From the NCBI GenBank assembly GCA_937919625.1, contig CALFRK010000113.1:1-64000 (forward strand): DNA of 64,000 nucleotides, written 5' to 3'. The notes beneath the pieces were generated by a model. That model was not told the DNA's origin. It searched no databases and was given only the letters and a program-made list of their open reading frames with translations. This document shows positions 29,065 to 38,100 of the stretch, in pieces. The stretch comes from an uncultured Ilumatobacter sp. GTDB taxonomy: Bacteria; Actinomycetota; Acidimicrobiia; Acidimicrobiales; Ilumatobacteraceae. Position 1 is the stretch's first letter. Each line of letters opens with the position of its first letter. A program made the position numbers and the translations under genes.

Positions 29065-29460
29065 ATGAGCGAACGAATCCTAATTGCCAAGGTGGGCCTC
29101 GATGGGCATGATCGTGGCATCAAGGTCGTGGCCCGGATCCTGCGCGACGCCGGTTTCGAGGTGATCTACACCGGGCTGTTCCAGACACCGCAGACGGTCG
29201 CTGCAGCGGCGGTCGATGAGGACGTCGACGCGATTGGTCTGTCGATGCTGTCGGGGGCCCATATGACACTCGCCCCGTTGGTCGTCGAAGCGGTTCGCAA
29301 GCTGGGTAGCGAGATACCTGTGATCCTCGGCGGCATCGTTCCCGACCACGACCTCGACCAGCTGACGGCTGCCGGCATCGCCGCCGTGCTGACGCCGGGA
29401 GCAACAGCCGTCGAGATCGCCACCGAAGTTCGCGCCGTACTCGACCGAGCCAACACCTGA
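29065..29460 (+). CDS. Cobalamin-binding small subunit of acyl-CoA mutase
   Basis: 131 residues, B12-binding Rossmann-like domain. The base-off/His-on motif is [22 protein letters not shown] (DxHxxG form), followed by LSMLSGAHM and [11 protein letters not shown]. It carries the adenosylcobalamin that generates the radical for the large subunit encoded 27 bp upstream. Stand-alone small subunits are typical of the ICM/HCM/PCM branch, unlike the fused methylmalonyl-CoA mutase. Confidence 0.95.
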   Translation: MSERILIAKVGLDGHDRGIKVVARILRDAGFEVIYTGLFQTPQTVAAAAVDEDVDAIGLSMLSGAHMTLAPLVVEAVRKLGSEIPVILGGIVPDHDLDQLTAAGIAAVLTPGATAVEIATEVRAVLDRANT

Positions 29461-29547
29461 CGCCGCGATCACGTTGTCCGCTGGCAGTCGGACGTGCCGT
29501 GTCCCGTGGCTGGCCAAAGCGCTGCACCCCTCACCAGCGTTGCTAAT

Positions 29548-29563
29548 GGTGCCTGCTGGCACC
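29548..29563. terminator. Weak hairpin after the mutase operon
   Basis: ggtgcc, tgct, ggcacc form a 6-bp stem 87 bases after the stop. It has no T-run. A possible weak terminator before the next gene, or chance. Confidence 0.25.
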
Positions 29564-29636
29564 TGCGGTAACTCTGGCCGAGTGATTGGGGTGGCGTCGA
29601 TACCCAGCTGGTCGCTGTGTGGCTAACGTCACCCGG

Positions 29637-31973
29637 ATGACAGCTGATGTCGCCGGCGTGATCATCGCGGCAGTTCACGGGGCAACCCAAGCGAAGAACG
29701 CGTTGGCCGTTGCCGCCGCTCTGAACTGTGTCGAGCCCGAGGCGCTCGCCGGTTTCTTCCACGCCAGCCTGTCTGCCGATATCGACGCCAAACCCATAGC
29801 GATTGGCCTGGCGGCCTCGCCGGGCGCGGCGACTGGCAGGATCGTGCTCACGTCCAACGCGGCGATGACGGCCGGCGAGGCCGGCGAGCACGTGATCCTG
29901 GTTCGTCGCGAGACCACACCTGACGACGTGCTCGGCATGCAGGCCTCGCAGGGCATCCTGACCAGCCGCGGTGGCATGGTCAGCCACGCGGCTGTGGTCG
30001 CCAGAGGTTGGGGCATCCCCGCCGTCGTCGCCGCCGCCGAGGTGCGCATCGAAGCCGACACGGTAACGATCGGAGACCAAATTCTGCAGGCCGGCGACGA
30101 AATCACTATCGACGGCAGCACAGGACACATCTATGCCGGAGTGCTCGCCACGTCTGGCGTTGCAGCCCCACCCGAACTCACGACACTGCTGGCTTGGGCT
30201 GACACGGTTGCTGCCGGTCACGTACAGGTGCGCGCCAATGCCGACACCCAGGGCGACGCCACGGTCGGTCGCCAACTCGGCGCGCAGGGCATCGGGTTGT
30301 GCCGAACGGAGCACATGTTTCTGGCCGCCGACCGGTTGGCGGCGATGCGGCGCTTCATCCTCAGCGATGACCCAGCCACAGCGAGTACTGCCTTGAATGA
30401 GCTCGAGGTCGCCCAAACCGTCGACTTCGAGACCGTGCTGGAGGCGATGGACGGCCTGCCCGTCACCGTTCGTCTGCTCGACCCACCGCTCCACGAGTTC
30501 CTGCCCGACCTGCTCGACCTCACCGCTCGCGAGGCGAGGGGCGAACTCAGCCGAGATGAGCGGGTCGAGATCGCCGCCGTGCGTCGGCTCCACGAGTCGA
30601 ATCCGATGATCGGCACCCGCGGCGTCCGGCTGGCGATGGTGCGCGGCGGCCTGTACGAGATGCAGGTGCGGGCGTTGTGCACCGCCGCCGCAAGCCTGTT
30701 CGAACGCGGCAAGAGGCCCCACGTCGAGGTGATGATCCCGCTCGTCGTCGACGCCGAGGAACTGCGGATCGCGCGCAGCTGGGTGACCGGCGTACTCGAC
30801 CGGAGCGGGCACCCCGAGCTGGCGTCGCAGGTCGTAACGGTCGGAGCCATGATCGAGACGCCGCGCGCCGCTCTGACCGCCGGGGCGTTGGCCGAACACG
30901 CCGACTTCTTCTCGTTTGGTACCAACGATCTGACCCAGATGACCTATGCGTTCAGCCGCGACGACGTCGAGTCGAAGTTGCTGCCCGCCTACCAGGCGCA
31001 GGGCATCCTGCCGGCCAATCCGTTCGAAGTGCTCGACGAAGATGGTGTCGGCGAGCTGTTGCGGATCGCCACAGCGGCGGCGCGCGCCGCCAAGCCGGGC
31101 ATCAAGCTCGGGGCGTGCGGCGAACACGCCGGACATCCTGCGTCGACCAACTTTCTGGTGCGGCTCGGGCTCGACTCGGTGAGCTGTTCACCGTTCCGGG
31201 TGCCGCTCGCCCGGCTCGGTGTTGCCCAAGCACTGCTGGCGTGTGGGAGGGTCAACATCAACGACGTCGATTTCGACTTCGCCGAACACTTCACCGAGCA
31301 CCCCACCGACGTCGCTGGCGTCCAACCGGCACAGGCCTTGGCCGCCGCGCCTGTCACAGCTGCGTCCACCGAACTTCACGACGACGAGGTGCTCGTGCTG
31401 CACACCTTGCGGGTGCGCGGGTTCGTGACTGCCGACGGGTTCGTCGAGAGCCTCGGGCACCATCCCCACGACCTCCTGGTCGGGCTCGTGAAGAACGGCT
31501 TCGTGCGCTACATCGAAAAGCGGCAAATCTACGGCTTGCTCCCGGCCGGCAGGGAGCAGCATGCGGCGCTACTCGACCAGCTCGCCGACGATTCGGCCCA
31601 GGTCGGGTTGGCTGAGAACTACCGGACGTTCCTGAAACTCAACGACACGTTCAAGCAACTCTGCACCGCTTGGCAGCTCCGCAACGGAGAACCGAACGAT
31701 CACAGCGATGCCGCCTACGACCAGCTCCGCATCGATCAGCTGACACAGCTGGCCGCAGATGCCGAACCGGTGATCGACGGGCTCGGTAACGCCGTGTCGC
31801 GAATCGCCAGGTACAACACCCGCCTTGCACTCGCCGTCGACGCGGTGGCCAATGGAGAGACAAGAAAGTTCACCGGCGTGATGTGCGAATCATTCCATGA
31901 CATCTGGATGGAGTTGCACGAAGACTTGATCTTGCTGCAAAGAATCGACCGCGCCGAAGAAGGAAGCTTCTAG
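29637..31973 (+). CDS. PEP-utilising enzyme lacking the ATP-grasp domain, with extra C-terminal domain
   Basis: 778 residues. Residues about 50-170 are the swivelling phosphohistidine domain (LTSRGGMVSHAAVVARGWGIPAVV, His near 116). Residues about 180-530 are the PEP/pyruvate TIM barrel of pyruvate phosphate dikinase (GIGLCRTEHMFL, VRLLDPPLHEFLP, NPMIGTRGVRLA, GAMIETPRAAL, FSFGTNDLTQM, LGACGEHAGHP). The N-terminal nucleotide-binding domain of PPDK is absent. The last 230 or so residues are additional; EVLVLHTLRVRGFVTADGFV and the following 40 residues look like a winged helix. The ATG at 29637 follows a 176-bp gap. It may need a separate phosphodonor protein or have become regulatory; neither is shown. 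Confidence 0.82.
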   Translation: MTADVAGVIIAAVHGATQAKNALAVAAALNCVEPEALAGFFHASLSADIDAKPIAIGLAASPGAATGRIVLTSNAAMTAGEAGEHVILVRRETTPDDVLGMQASQGILTSRGGMVSHAAVVARGWGIPAVVAAAEVRIEADTVTIGDQILQAGDEITIDGSTGHIYAGVLATSGVAAPPELTTLLAWADTVAAGHVQVRANADTQGDATVGRQLGAQGIGLCRTEHMFLAADRLAAMRRFILSDDPATASTALNELEVAQTVDFETVLEAMDGLPVTVRLLDPPLHEFLPDLLDLTAREARGELSRDERVEIAAVRRLHESNPMIGTRGVRLAMVRGGLYEMQVRALCTAAASLFERGKRPHVEVMIPLVVDAEELRIARSWVTGVLDRSGHPELASQVVTVGAMIETPRAALTAGALAEHADFFSFGTNDLTQMTYAFSRDDVESKLLPAYQAQGILPANPFEVLDEDGVGELLRIATAAARAAKPGIKLGACGEHAGHPASTNFLVRLGLDSVSCSPFRVPLARLGVAQALLACGRVNINDVDFDFAEHFTEHPTDVAGVQPAQALAAAPVTAASTELHDDEVLVLHTLRVRGFVTADGFVESLGHHPHDLLVGLVKNGFVRYIEKRQIYGLLPAGREQHAALLDQLADDSAQVGLAENYRTFLKLNDTFKQLCTAWQLRNGEPNDHSDAAYDQLRIDQLTQLAADAEPVIDGLGNAVSRIARYNTRLALAVDAVANGETRKFTGVMCESFHDIWMELHEDLILLQRIDRAEEGSF

Positions 31974-32019
31974 GCACCGGTTCCAGGGGACGTTTCCGTA
32001 CGGCGTACGCTCAGCGCCG

Positions 32020-33606
32020 ATGGATGACCACGCTCGCGAGTCAGGTGCGCTGAACCGGCTGAGAGACATCACCGGTGGGCTACGTCGGCCGCGGACACAT
32101 CACGCCGTCTACGCCGACCTGCTGCGCGACGACGGTCGGCTGGATCACGACGAGCAGCTACGGATCATGGCCCTGTTGCTGCCCGCGCAGAACCGCCAGT
32201 CGGTCGTGCGGTTCGCTCTGATGCTCACACTCTCGGTCACGATTGCGGTGATGGGGTTGGCGGCGGATTCAGCCGCCGTGGTGATCGGGGCGATGCTGAT
32301 CGCACCGCTGATGACACCGATCATGTCGTTCTCGGCAGCGGTCGGATTGGGGCTCGGTAAACGCGCCATTCAGGCCGCTTTCCTGGTCGTCGGCGGAGCA
32401 CTGTGGTCGGTCTTCTTCGCCGTCGTGCTGGCCCGGCTGTTGCCGACGGTCACGATCGGCGCAGAGGTCCTGGCCCGCACCCGACCCGATGTGCGCGACC
32501 TGATCGTCGCCATCGCCGCCGGTGCAGCTGGCGCCTATGCCACCGCCCGCGAAGACATGTCAGGGGCTCTTCCCGGCGTGGCCGTGGCGGTTGCCCTCGT
32601 GCCCCCGTTGGCCGCCACCGGCGTGCTGATCGATGCCGACCGGCTCGTGCTGGCAGAGGGTTCGGCGCTGCTGTTCATCACCAACCTGCTGGCGATCATC
32701 GTCAGCGCCCTGATCGTGTTTCTGGCGACCGGAGTAATTCCAACGGTACGTCTGGCGTTCCAAAGTTCGCGGATCGCGATGACCACGATCGGGATCGTCG
32801 TCGCCACTGTGGCGATCGCGATTCCCTTGACGACCCGCTCGCTCGACGCAGCCGAGTCATCGAAACAGGTCAACGAGATCGCGGCGACGATCGATGTGTG
32901 GCTGGGCGAGACGCAGCTCGATGTCACCCACCTCGATGTCTACGGTACGCAGGTCGTGGTCGAACTGACGGGACTCGACGAGCCGCCTAGCGCGTACAAG
33001 TTGGCAACACAGCTCGAACCGTTGCTGGGCGACGATGCTGAAGCGATCGTTCGATGGGATCAGCGGGCGCAAGGCGTAGCCCGCGCCGACACGGAGCCCC
33101 CGCCCGACCCCGCCGATGTCGCCCGTGACGTGATCGACGAGTGGGTCTCAGGATTGGCGATCGATGGTGTTCAGCTCGACGTACTAGATCTCGAGTACGA
33201 CAACGGAACTGTCAACGTCGCGGTCAGCGGGCCGGCCCCGCCGCCGCCCGATCCCGATATCAAGAACGAGGTTGCCGATGCCCTGGGTGGCACGGTCGTG
33301 CTCAACATACGGTGGATCCAGTCGTTCGATCCGGGCCTCACCGCAGAGCCGGCCTCGGTAAGACTCGAGCGGGTCGTACAAGCTTGGATCGGGCCACGAT
33401 CGAGCGTGCGTCTGATCGCCACCGAAATCGTCGGCTCCGACGTTTACATCGATCTTGGGGCAGAGGGCACGCCGCTCGGACTCGACACGTTGCGCCGGAT
33501 CGGGCTCGAGTCGATCGAAGGCGCCGATCGACTCGAGGTTCGGCTGCTGCCACTCAAGGTCGTCGAGATCACCCCTGACGACTTTGGCACCCCGCAGCTC
33601 GATTGA
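32020..33606 (+). CDS. DUF389 family membrane protein
   Basis: 528 residues. The conserved DUF389 core spans about residues 60-270 with five or six helices and the family motif AAVVIGAMLIAPLMTPIMSF. An acidic loop with TAREDMSGALPGVAVAVALVPPLAATG follows. The C-terminal half (about 280-528) is soluble, probably facing outside, and appears to contain two or three repeats of a small alpha/beta unit (for example IDVWLGETQLDVTHLDVYG, VQAWIGPRSSVRLIATEIVG). The function of the family is not established. It converges on a lipoprotein gene 10 bp away. Confidence 0.85.
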   Translation: MDDHARESGALNRLRDITGGLRRPRTHHAVYADLLRDDGRLDHDEQLRIMALLLPAQNRQSVVRFALMLTLSVTIAVMGLAADSAAVVIGAMLIAPLMTPIMSFSAAVGLGLGKRAIQAAFLVVGGALWSVFFAVVLARLLPTVTIGAEVLARTRPDVRDLIVAIAAGAAGAYATAREDMSGALPGVAVAVALVPPLAATGVLIDADRLVLAEGSALLFITNLLAIIVSALIVFLATGVIPTVRLAFQSSRIAMTTIGIVVATVAIAIPLTTRSLDAAESSKQVNEIAATIDVWLGETQLDVTHLDVYGTQVVVELTGLDEPPSAYKLATQLEPLLGDDAEAIVRWDQRAQGVARADTEPPPDPADVARDVIDEWVSGLAIDGVQLDVLDLEYDNGTVNVAVSGPAPPPPDPDIKNEVADALGGTVVLNIRWIQSFDPGLTAEPASVRLERVVQAWIGPRSSVRLIATEIVGSDVYIDLGAEGTPLGLDTLRRIGLESIEGADRLEVRLLPLKVVEITPDDFGTPQLD

Positions 33607-33616
33607 CGAACCGCTG

Positions 33617-34384
33617 TCATCCGCTCACCGTCGGCACTCGTACATCGAGAGCCATGTCGATACCGTCGCTGCGCAACCCGCTGAGACGCAGTTGGCCGCC
33701 GACATCAGCGTGCGGGAAACGCAACAGCAGGTCGGCGGTGACGCCCTGCTCGATGGTTCCTGTTCCCCAGGCACCGGTCGTCTCGACACTGTCGCTGCCG
33801 ACTCCAGGTTCGAGCACCGCTGCGAACCCGAATAACTCGACCGTCACGTCGCTGGTGTTGTCGATCTCGAGCAACACTGTCAGGTCGCCGTCGACCGTTT
33901 GATACGCAGATTTCACGCGGGCGACCACGCCGTCGCGGTCGGCGATCAACCCGCCACCCACGATCCGGCCCGTCAACCCAACGCCGTCGATCGAGAAGCT
34001 GGACACCTGGCCGGTCGCCGGATCGGTAACAACAGCTGCATAGGTGCTGCAGACATCGCTCGGGTCACAAACCTCAAAGCCTTGCCCAACAACTACAAGC
34101 GTGCGAGGTGCTACGAGGCCGAGCAGGCCGCGTGACGCGGCTTGGTGCTCGGCATAGATCGCCGCCGCGCTGCCCGGCAAAGCCGCCGAGGCCTCACCAA
34201 GCCCGCCCACAGCGGCCGTCGCCAGCGACTCGAAGTACGACTCGGTCAGGTTCGGCGGCGGTGTGGTCACCAGCGGAACCGTTGTGGCGATCGTGCTCGA
34301 CGTGGTGGGCGGCGGATCGTCACCACCCGTGCAGGCGGCGAGACCACAGATAACGACCAGGGTAATCAGCCGAATCTTCGCCAT
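33617..34384 (-). CDS. Hypothetical lipoprotein
   Basis: 255 residues. The signal peptide IRLITLVVICGLAACTGG ends in a lipobox (LAAC), followed by a short Pro/Thr linker. The mature part has two cysteines (VCDPSDVC) and then a beta-rich C-terminal half (VDGDLTVLLEIDNTSDVTVELFGF) that resembles DUF4352-like immunoglobulin folds. No enzymatic motif. The ATG at 34384 starts the signal peptide; the track start eight codons upstream is less good. Probably co-transcribed with nothing: the next gene upstream on this strand is 28 bp away and could read through into it. Confidence 0.7.
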   Translation of the reverse strand: MAKIRLITLVVICGLAACTGGDDPPPTTSSTIATTVPLVTTPPPNLTESYFESLATAAVGGLGEASAALPGSAAAIYAEHQAASRGLLGLVAPRTLVVVGQGFEVCDPSDVCSTYAAVVTDPATGQVSSFSIDGVGLTGRIVGGGLIADRDGVVARVKSAYQTVDGDLTVLLEIDNTSDVTVELFGFAAVLEPGVGSDSVETTGAWGTGTIEQGVTADLLLRFPHADVGGQLRLSGLRSDGIDMALDVRVPTVSG

Positions 34385-34412
34385 GTTCGGTTTGTAGCAG
34401 ATAGCCACGCCG

Positions 34413-35132
34413 TCAGAGCGTCTGCTCGGCCAAGAAGCCCTTGATCGTGGAATCGATGGCGGTCAGCGCCTCGCCCTCTTTCCACTGCTCGATGAGGGTC
34501 GCGTTTGGCGCCACCTCAGCGAGGCGACGCGACGTCGACTGCGGGTGATAAAGGTCGTTGCCCATCGCCACCAAGATCGGCGTCGTCACGGCGGCCGCCT
34601 GCTCGGGCGTGGCGGTCAGCACGAACTCGGCGTCCCACATATTGCTACGAAACGAATCCCAATCGGCGCGGGTCATTTCGGGATGGGCCTCGCCGATCGT
34701 CTCGACCCACTGGTCGAACATGTCGTACATCGCCTGTCGGTTGCCATCGATCCCTACCGGCTGCAGTACAACCGCCGCGGCGAAACGTTCGGGAGCGGCG
34801 GCAAGCAGGCCCATGATGTACGGCCCGCCGATGCACATCCCGACCACATGGCAACGTTCGACGCCGAGATGGTCGAGCAGCGCCAGTTGGTCACCTGTGT
34901 AGGTAGCCCAGCCGTCGTCGGCGCTGACGGGCCCCGTCGAGCGCCCGGCGTTGCGTTGATCCATCCCGATCACGCGGTAGTCGCCGGCCAGCGCCGTGCG
35001 CGGGTTCCACGGCATACCGTTCCAGAGCTCGTTGGCCGAACGCATACCGCCGGGGGCGATCAATAGCACCGGAAACCCGTCACCCTCGACGTCGTAGTGA
35101 ATCGACGCCGACACGTTGTCAAAGTTGGCCAT
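34413..35132 (-). CDS. Alpha/beta hydrolase with cysteine nucleophile elbow
   Basis: 239 residues. The fold is clear: FPVLLIAPGGMRSANELW, VIGMDQRNAGRST and the nucleophile elbow GMCIGGPYIMG. The elbow residue is Cys rather than Ser, as in dienelactone hydrolase. An acid residue is available in AMGNDLYHP, but the segment where the catalytic His normally stands reads IEQWKEGEAL, with no His, so the classical triad looks incomplete. The ATG at 35132 begins MANFDNVSASIHY; the longer track ORF runs into the upstream gene's end. It lies 67 bp downstream of the SARP sensor gene on the same strand. Confidence 0.8.
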   Translation of the reverse strand: MANFDNVSASIHYDVEGDGFPVLLIAPGGMRSANELWNGMPWNPRTALAGDYRVIGMDQRNAGRSTGPVSADDGWATYTGDQLALLDHLGVERCHVVGMCIGGPYIMGLLAAAPERFAAAVVLQPVGIDGNRQAMYDMFDQWVETIGEAHPEMTRADWDSFRSNMWDAEFVLTATPEQAAAVTTPILVAMGNDLYHPQSTSRRLAEVAPNATLIEQWKEGEALTAIDSTIKGFLAEQTL

Positions 35133-35199
35133 ATACCAAGTCTGCCGCACCGACGATGTGCACGCTCGCCCTGAGCTCGGGTCCGCCGGGTTGCAATCG

Positions 35200-38100
35200 T
35201 TACTCGTCGGCGTACCTGATGAAGAATTCGGCGCAGATCCTGCCATGGTGCTGATCGGCGCAGGATGCGTCGAATTCTTCGGAGTGTCGCTCGACGGTGG
35301 CTCCAAGCTGCTCGTCGATCTGATTGCTAGAGCGCCCCGAGAACGCCGCTTCGAACGCGTTCTGGGCCTCGTCCAGATTGAGCACCTCGCCGACCGGGGT
35401 GGTCGCAACAACGATCCGTCCGTTGATGATGTCATCGATCGCCCGGTCGACCGTCGCCGCGATCTCGGCGGTCATGCCGCCCCCCTGGGTCGAGTAGTCG
35501 AAGGCATGCTCGGCCAGCCCGACTGAGGCGATCTCGCCGACCACGTCGTCGCCAAGCATCCGCTTGATCAACTGGTACGCGGCGTTGTCACCGCGCTTGA
35601 TCACCGATGTCAGCACATAGTCGCGTTGCACCGGGTTGACGTCGAACCATTGGTCGTTGTCGACACCGATCGCCCAGAGCCGTCTCCCGGTCGATTCGGA
35701 TTGGTCGACCACGGCATCGAATAGGCCCCATCCAGAGAACCCGGAAGCGTGGAACACCACATCGGCATTGCGCTGGTACAACGACACCGCTCGGTCGTAC
35801 CCAAGTTGCGGGTCGGCGAAGGCGTTGACGAGACCGCCGACCTCTGCCATGAACTGCTGCTCGATGAAGGTCGCCAGCACCTCGACGTCAGGATCGGCCC
35901 AGACGGCACCAGCCTCGAATCCGGCCCGGAACTCCTCGATGTTGGGGATCGCCGTTGCGCCGACGAATCCGACCACTCCCGTCTCTGACTTCAACGCCGC
36001 AGCTACTCCAGCCAGGAAGGCGCCTTGTTCGTTGGCAAACGAGACGGATACCGCATTGGGCGCATCGAAGAAGCCGTCGACCAGGCCGAACCTGATGTCG
36101 GGGAAGTCGCCGAGCACCTCCGGCGAAGCGAATATCAGTGTCCCGTCGCTGATGATGACATCGGGGCTGGACTCCGCCAGTTTTGGCAGTTCCGCGCCAG
36201 GATCGATAACGGACGGGGCATCGATCAGATTCATGTTGATGTCATTCGCCGCACGGTCGAGACCGGCTCCGATGTTGGCGTTCCAACCGTCGTCGCTGCG
36301 GTCACCAAAGAAGGCGACCGTCGGGCCGGGTCCGCTGTCGAACACACCAGCCGCGTAGGCGCCCGTAGCCCCTATGACGAGCACCACGACAGCCGCAACG
36401 GCCCACAGCCGGCGACGCGCCGAACGCTCGGCCCTGTCGCCCCTCATCGATCGGGTTTGCTCTTCTTCGAGCGTGTTTTCGTGGCGCACCGTCGACAGAT
36501 CGAGAAACTGACGCTCGTCGAGCGTGAGTTGCATCGTGGCGGTTGCAGCCCACGTCGTGTACGCCTCGAGCCGGGCGCCGCGCAACAAGAAGTCGTGGTT
36601 GAAGTCGGCGTCGCTCCACTCGGCCATCGCCGCCGCAAGCGAAACATGGCGCTTGACATCCTCGCGAGCGGCTTCGATCCAGTCGCTCAGGCGTGTCCAG
36701 TTGGTGAGCAGCGCCTCGTGAGCGACTTCGACGGTCGGCGAATCTGTGACCACATCGCGGTCGAGGATGAGGAGGCGGTGGGCGGAGTAAGAATCGATCA
36801 CCGTTTGCAGAGCGAACACATCGACGTCGAGCGACAGGATCTCCGACGCCGGAACACGGCGGCGCGTCCACTCGTCGGTGTCGGCGATGCTGACGAGACG
36901 TAGGAACAGCTGTCGGGCCGTGGCCTGCTGCTCGTCGTCGAGTTGTGCGAACAAGTCGTCGGCGCGGCGGCTCAGCGCACCACTCACGCCGTCCATGGCG
37001 TGATATGCGCCAAGGCTCAGCGTGTTGTCGATGCGGCGATCGAACAGCTCGGTCAAGGCGTACTGGAACAATGGAAGTGCACCGGGGCGACCGATCACAT
37101 CCGTCAACAGGGTGGCGATCAGGGCCGGCTCAAGCATCACGCCGGCACGCTCGGCTGGTTGCAGTGCTGCTGATTCAAGCTCGTTCGAGGTCAGCGGGAC
37201 GACGTTGATGATTCCGTCCCCGAGCCGGGCCCCGAACTCGGGATAGGCGAGCGGACGGTCGTAGAAGTCAGCTCGCAGAGTGATCACGACCTTGACCCGG
37301 CCCCGCGAGTCATCGATGGCGTTCAACAAGCCGGTCAGGAAATCGCCGCAATCAGCCTCATGGGTGACCTGTGTGAACAGCTCCTCGAACTGATCGATCA
37401 CCAGCACGAGGTTCGACGTATCGGTCGGCAGCACCCGCAGTGCGGCCCGCAGCATGCCGGCTTCACGATCGGCGAGTTGGTCGGACAGGCTGTCGGGGGC
37501 GTCCAGAGACGAGCGCAACAGCGCCGCCTCGAGTTCGGCAAACGGTCGCGAGCCAGGGACCATCTGGGCGATCAACCAGCCGTCGGAGCCTTCGATTGCC
37601 CCCTTGCGCAGCGCCGGAATCAGGCCCGCTCGGACAATGCTCGACTTGCCAGAACCGCTCGGCCCGACCAGGGCAAGCAGTGCGGTGTCTGTGGCGAGAC
37701 GTCGCACCGCCTCTGCGACGATCCGGTCGCGTCCGAAGAAGTCGCCGTCGTCGTCCTCGAGGAACGAACGCAGGCCCTTGAACGGATTCGGCGCGCCGTC
37801 CGGGATCGGCTCGTCGTTGGAATGGCTACCCCTGTGACGGGCTTGCAGCCGCGAGTCGTGAAGCAGGATCTGTTCCTCGAGCCGCCGTAGCTCGGGTGAC
37901 GGATCGACGCCGAGCTCTTCCACCAAATGTAGCCGGTAGCGCCTGAACACGGCCAGGGAGTCGATCTGGCGTCCGGACCGGTACAACGCCAACATCAACT
38001 GGCTGACCAGACGCTCGCGTGTCGGGTAGGCGCGATGCAACGACTCGAGTTCGCTGATCAGCTCGCCGGAACGTCCGAGCTTCAGGTCGGCCTCGATCCG

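Noticed and set aside
29469-31136. 555-residue - strand ORF opposite the PEP-utilising enzyme
   Set aside because: Antisense shadow of a gene with clear motifs; no domain of its own.
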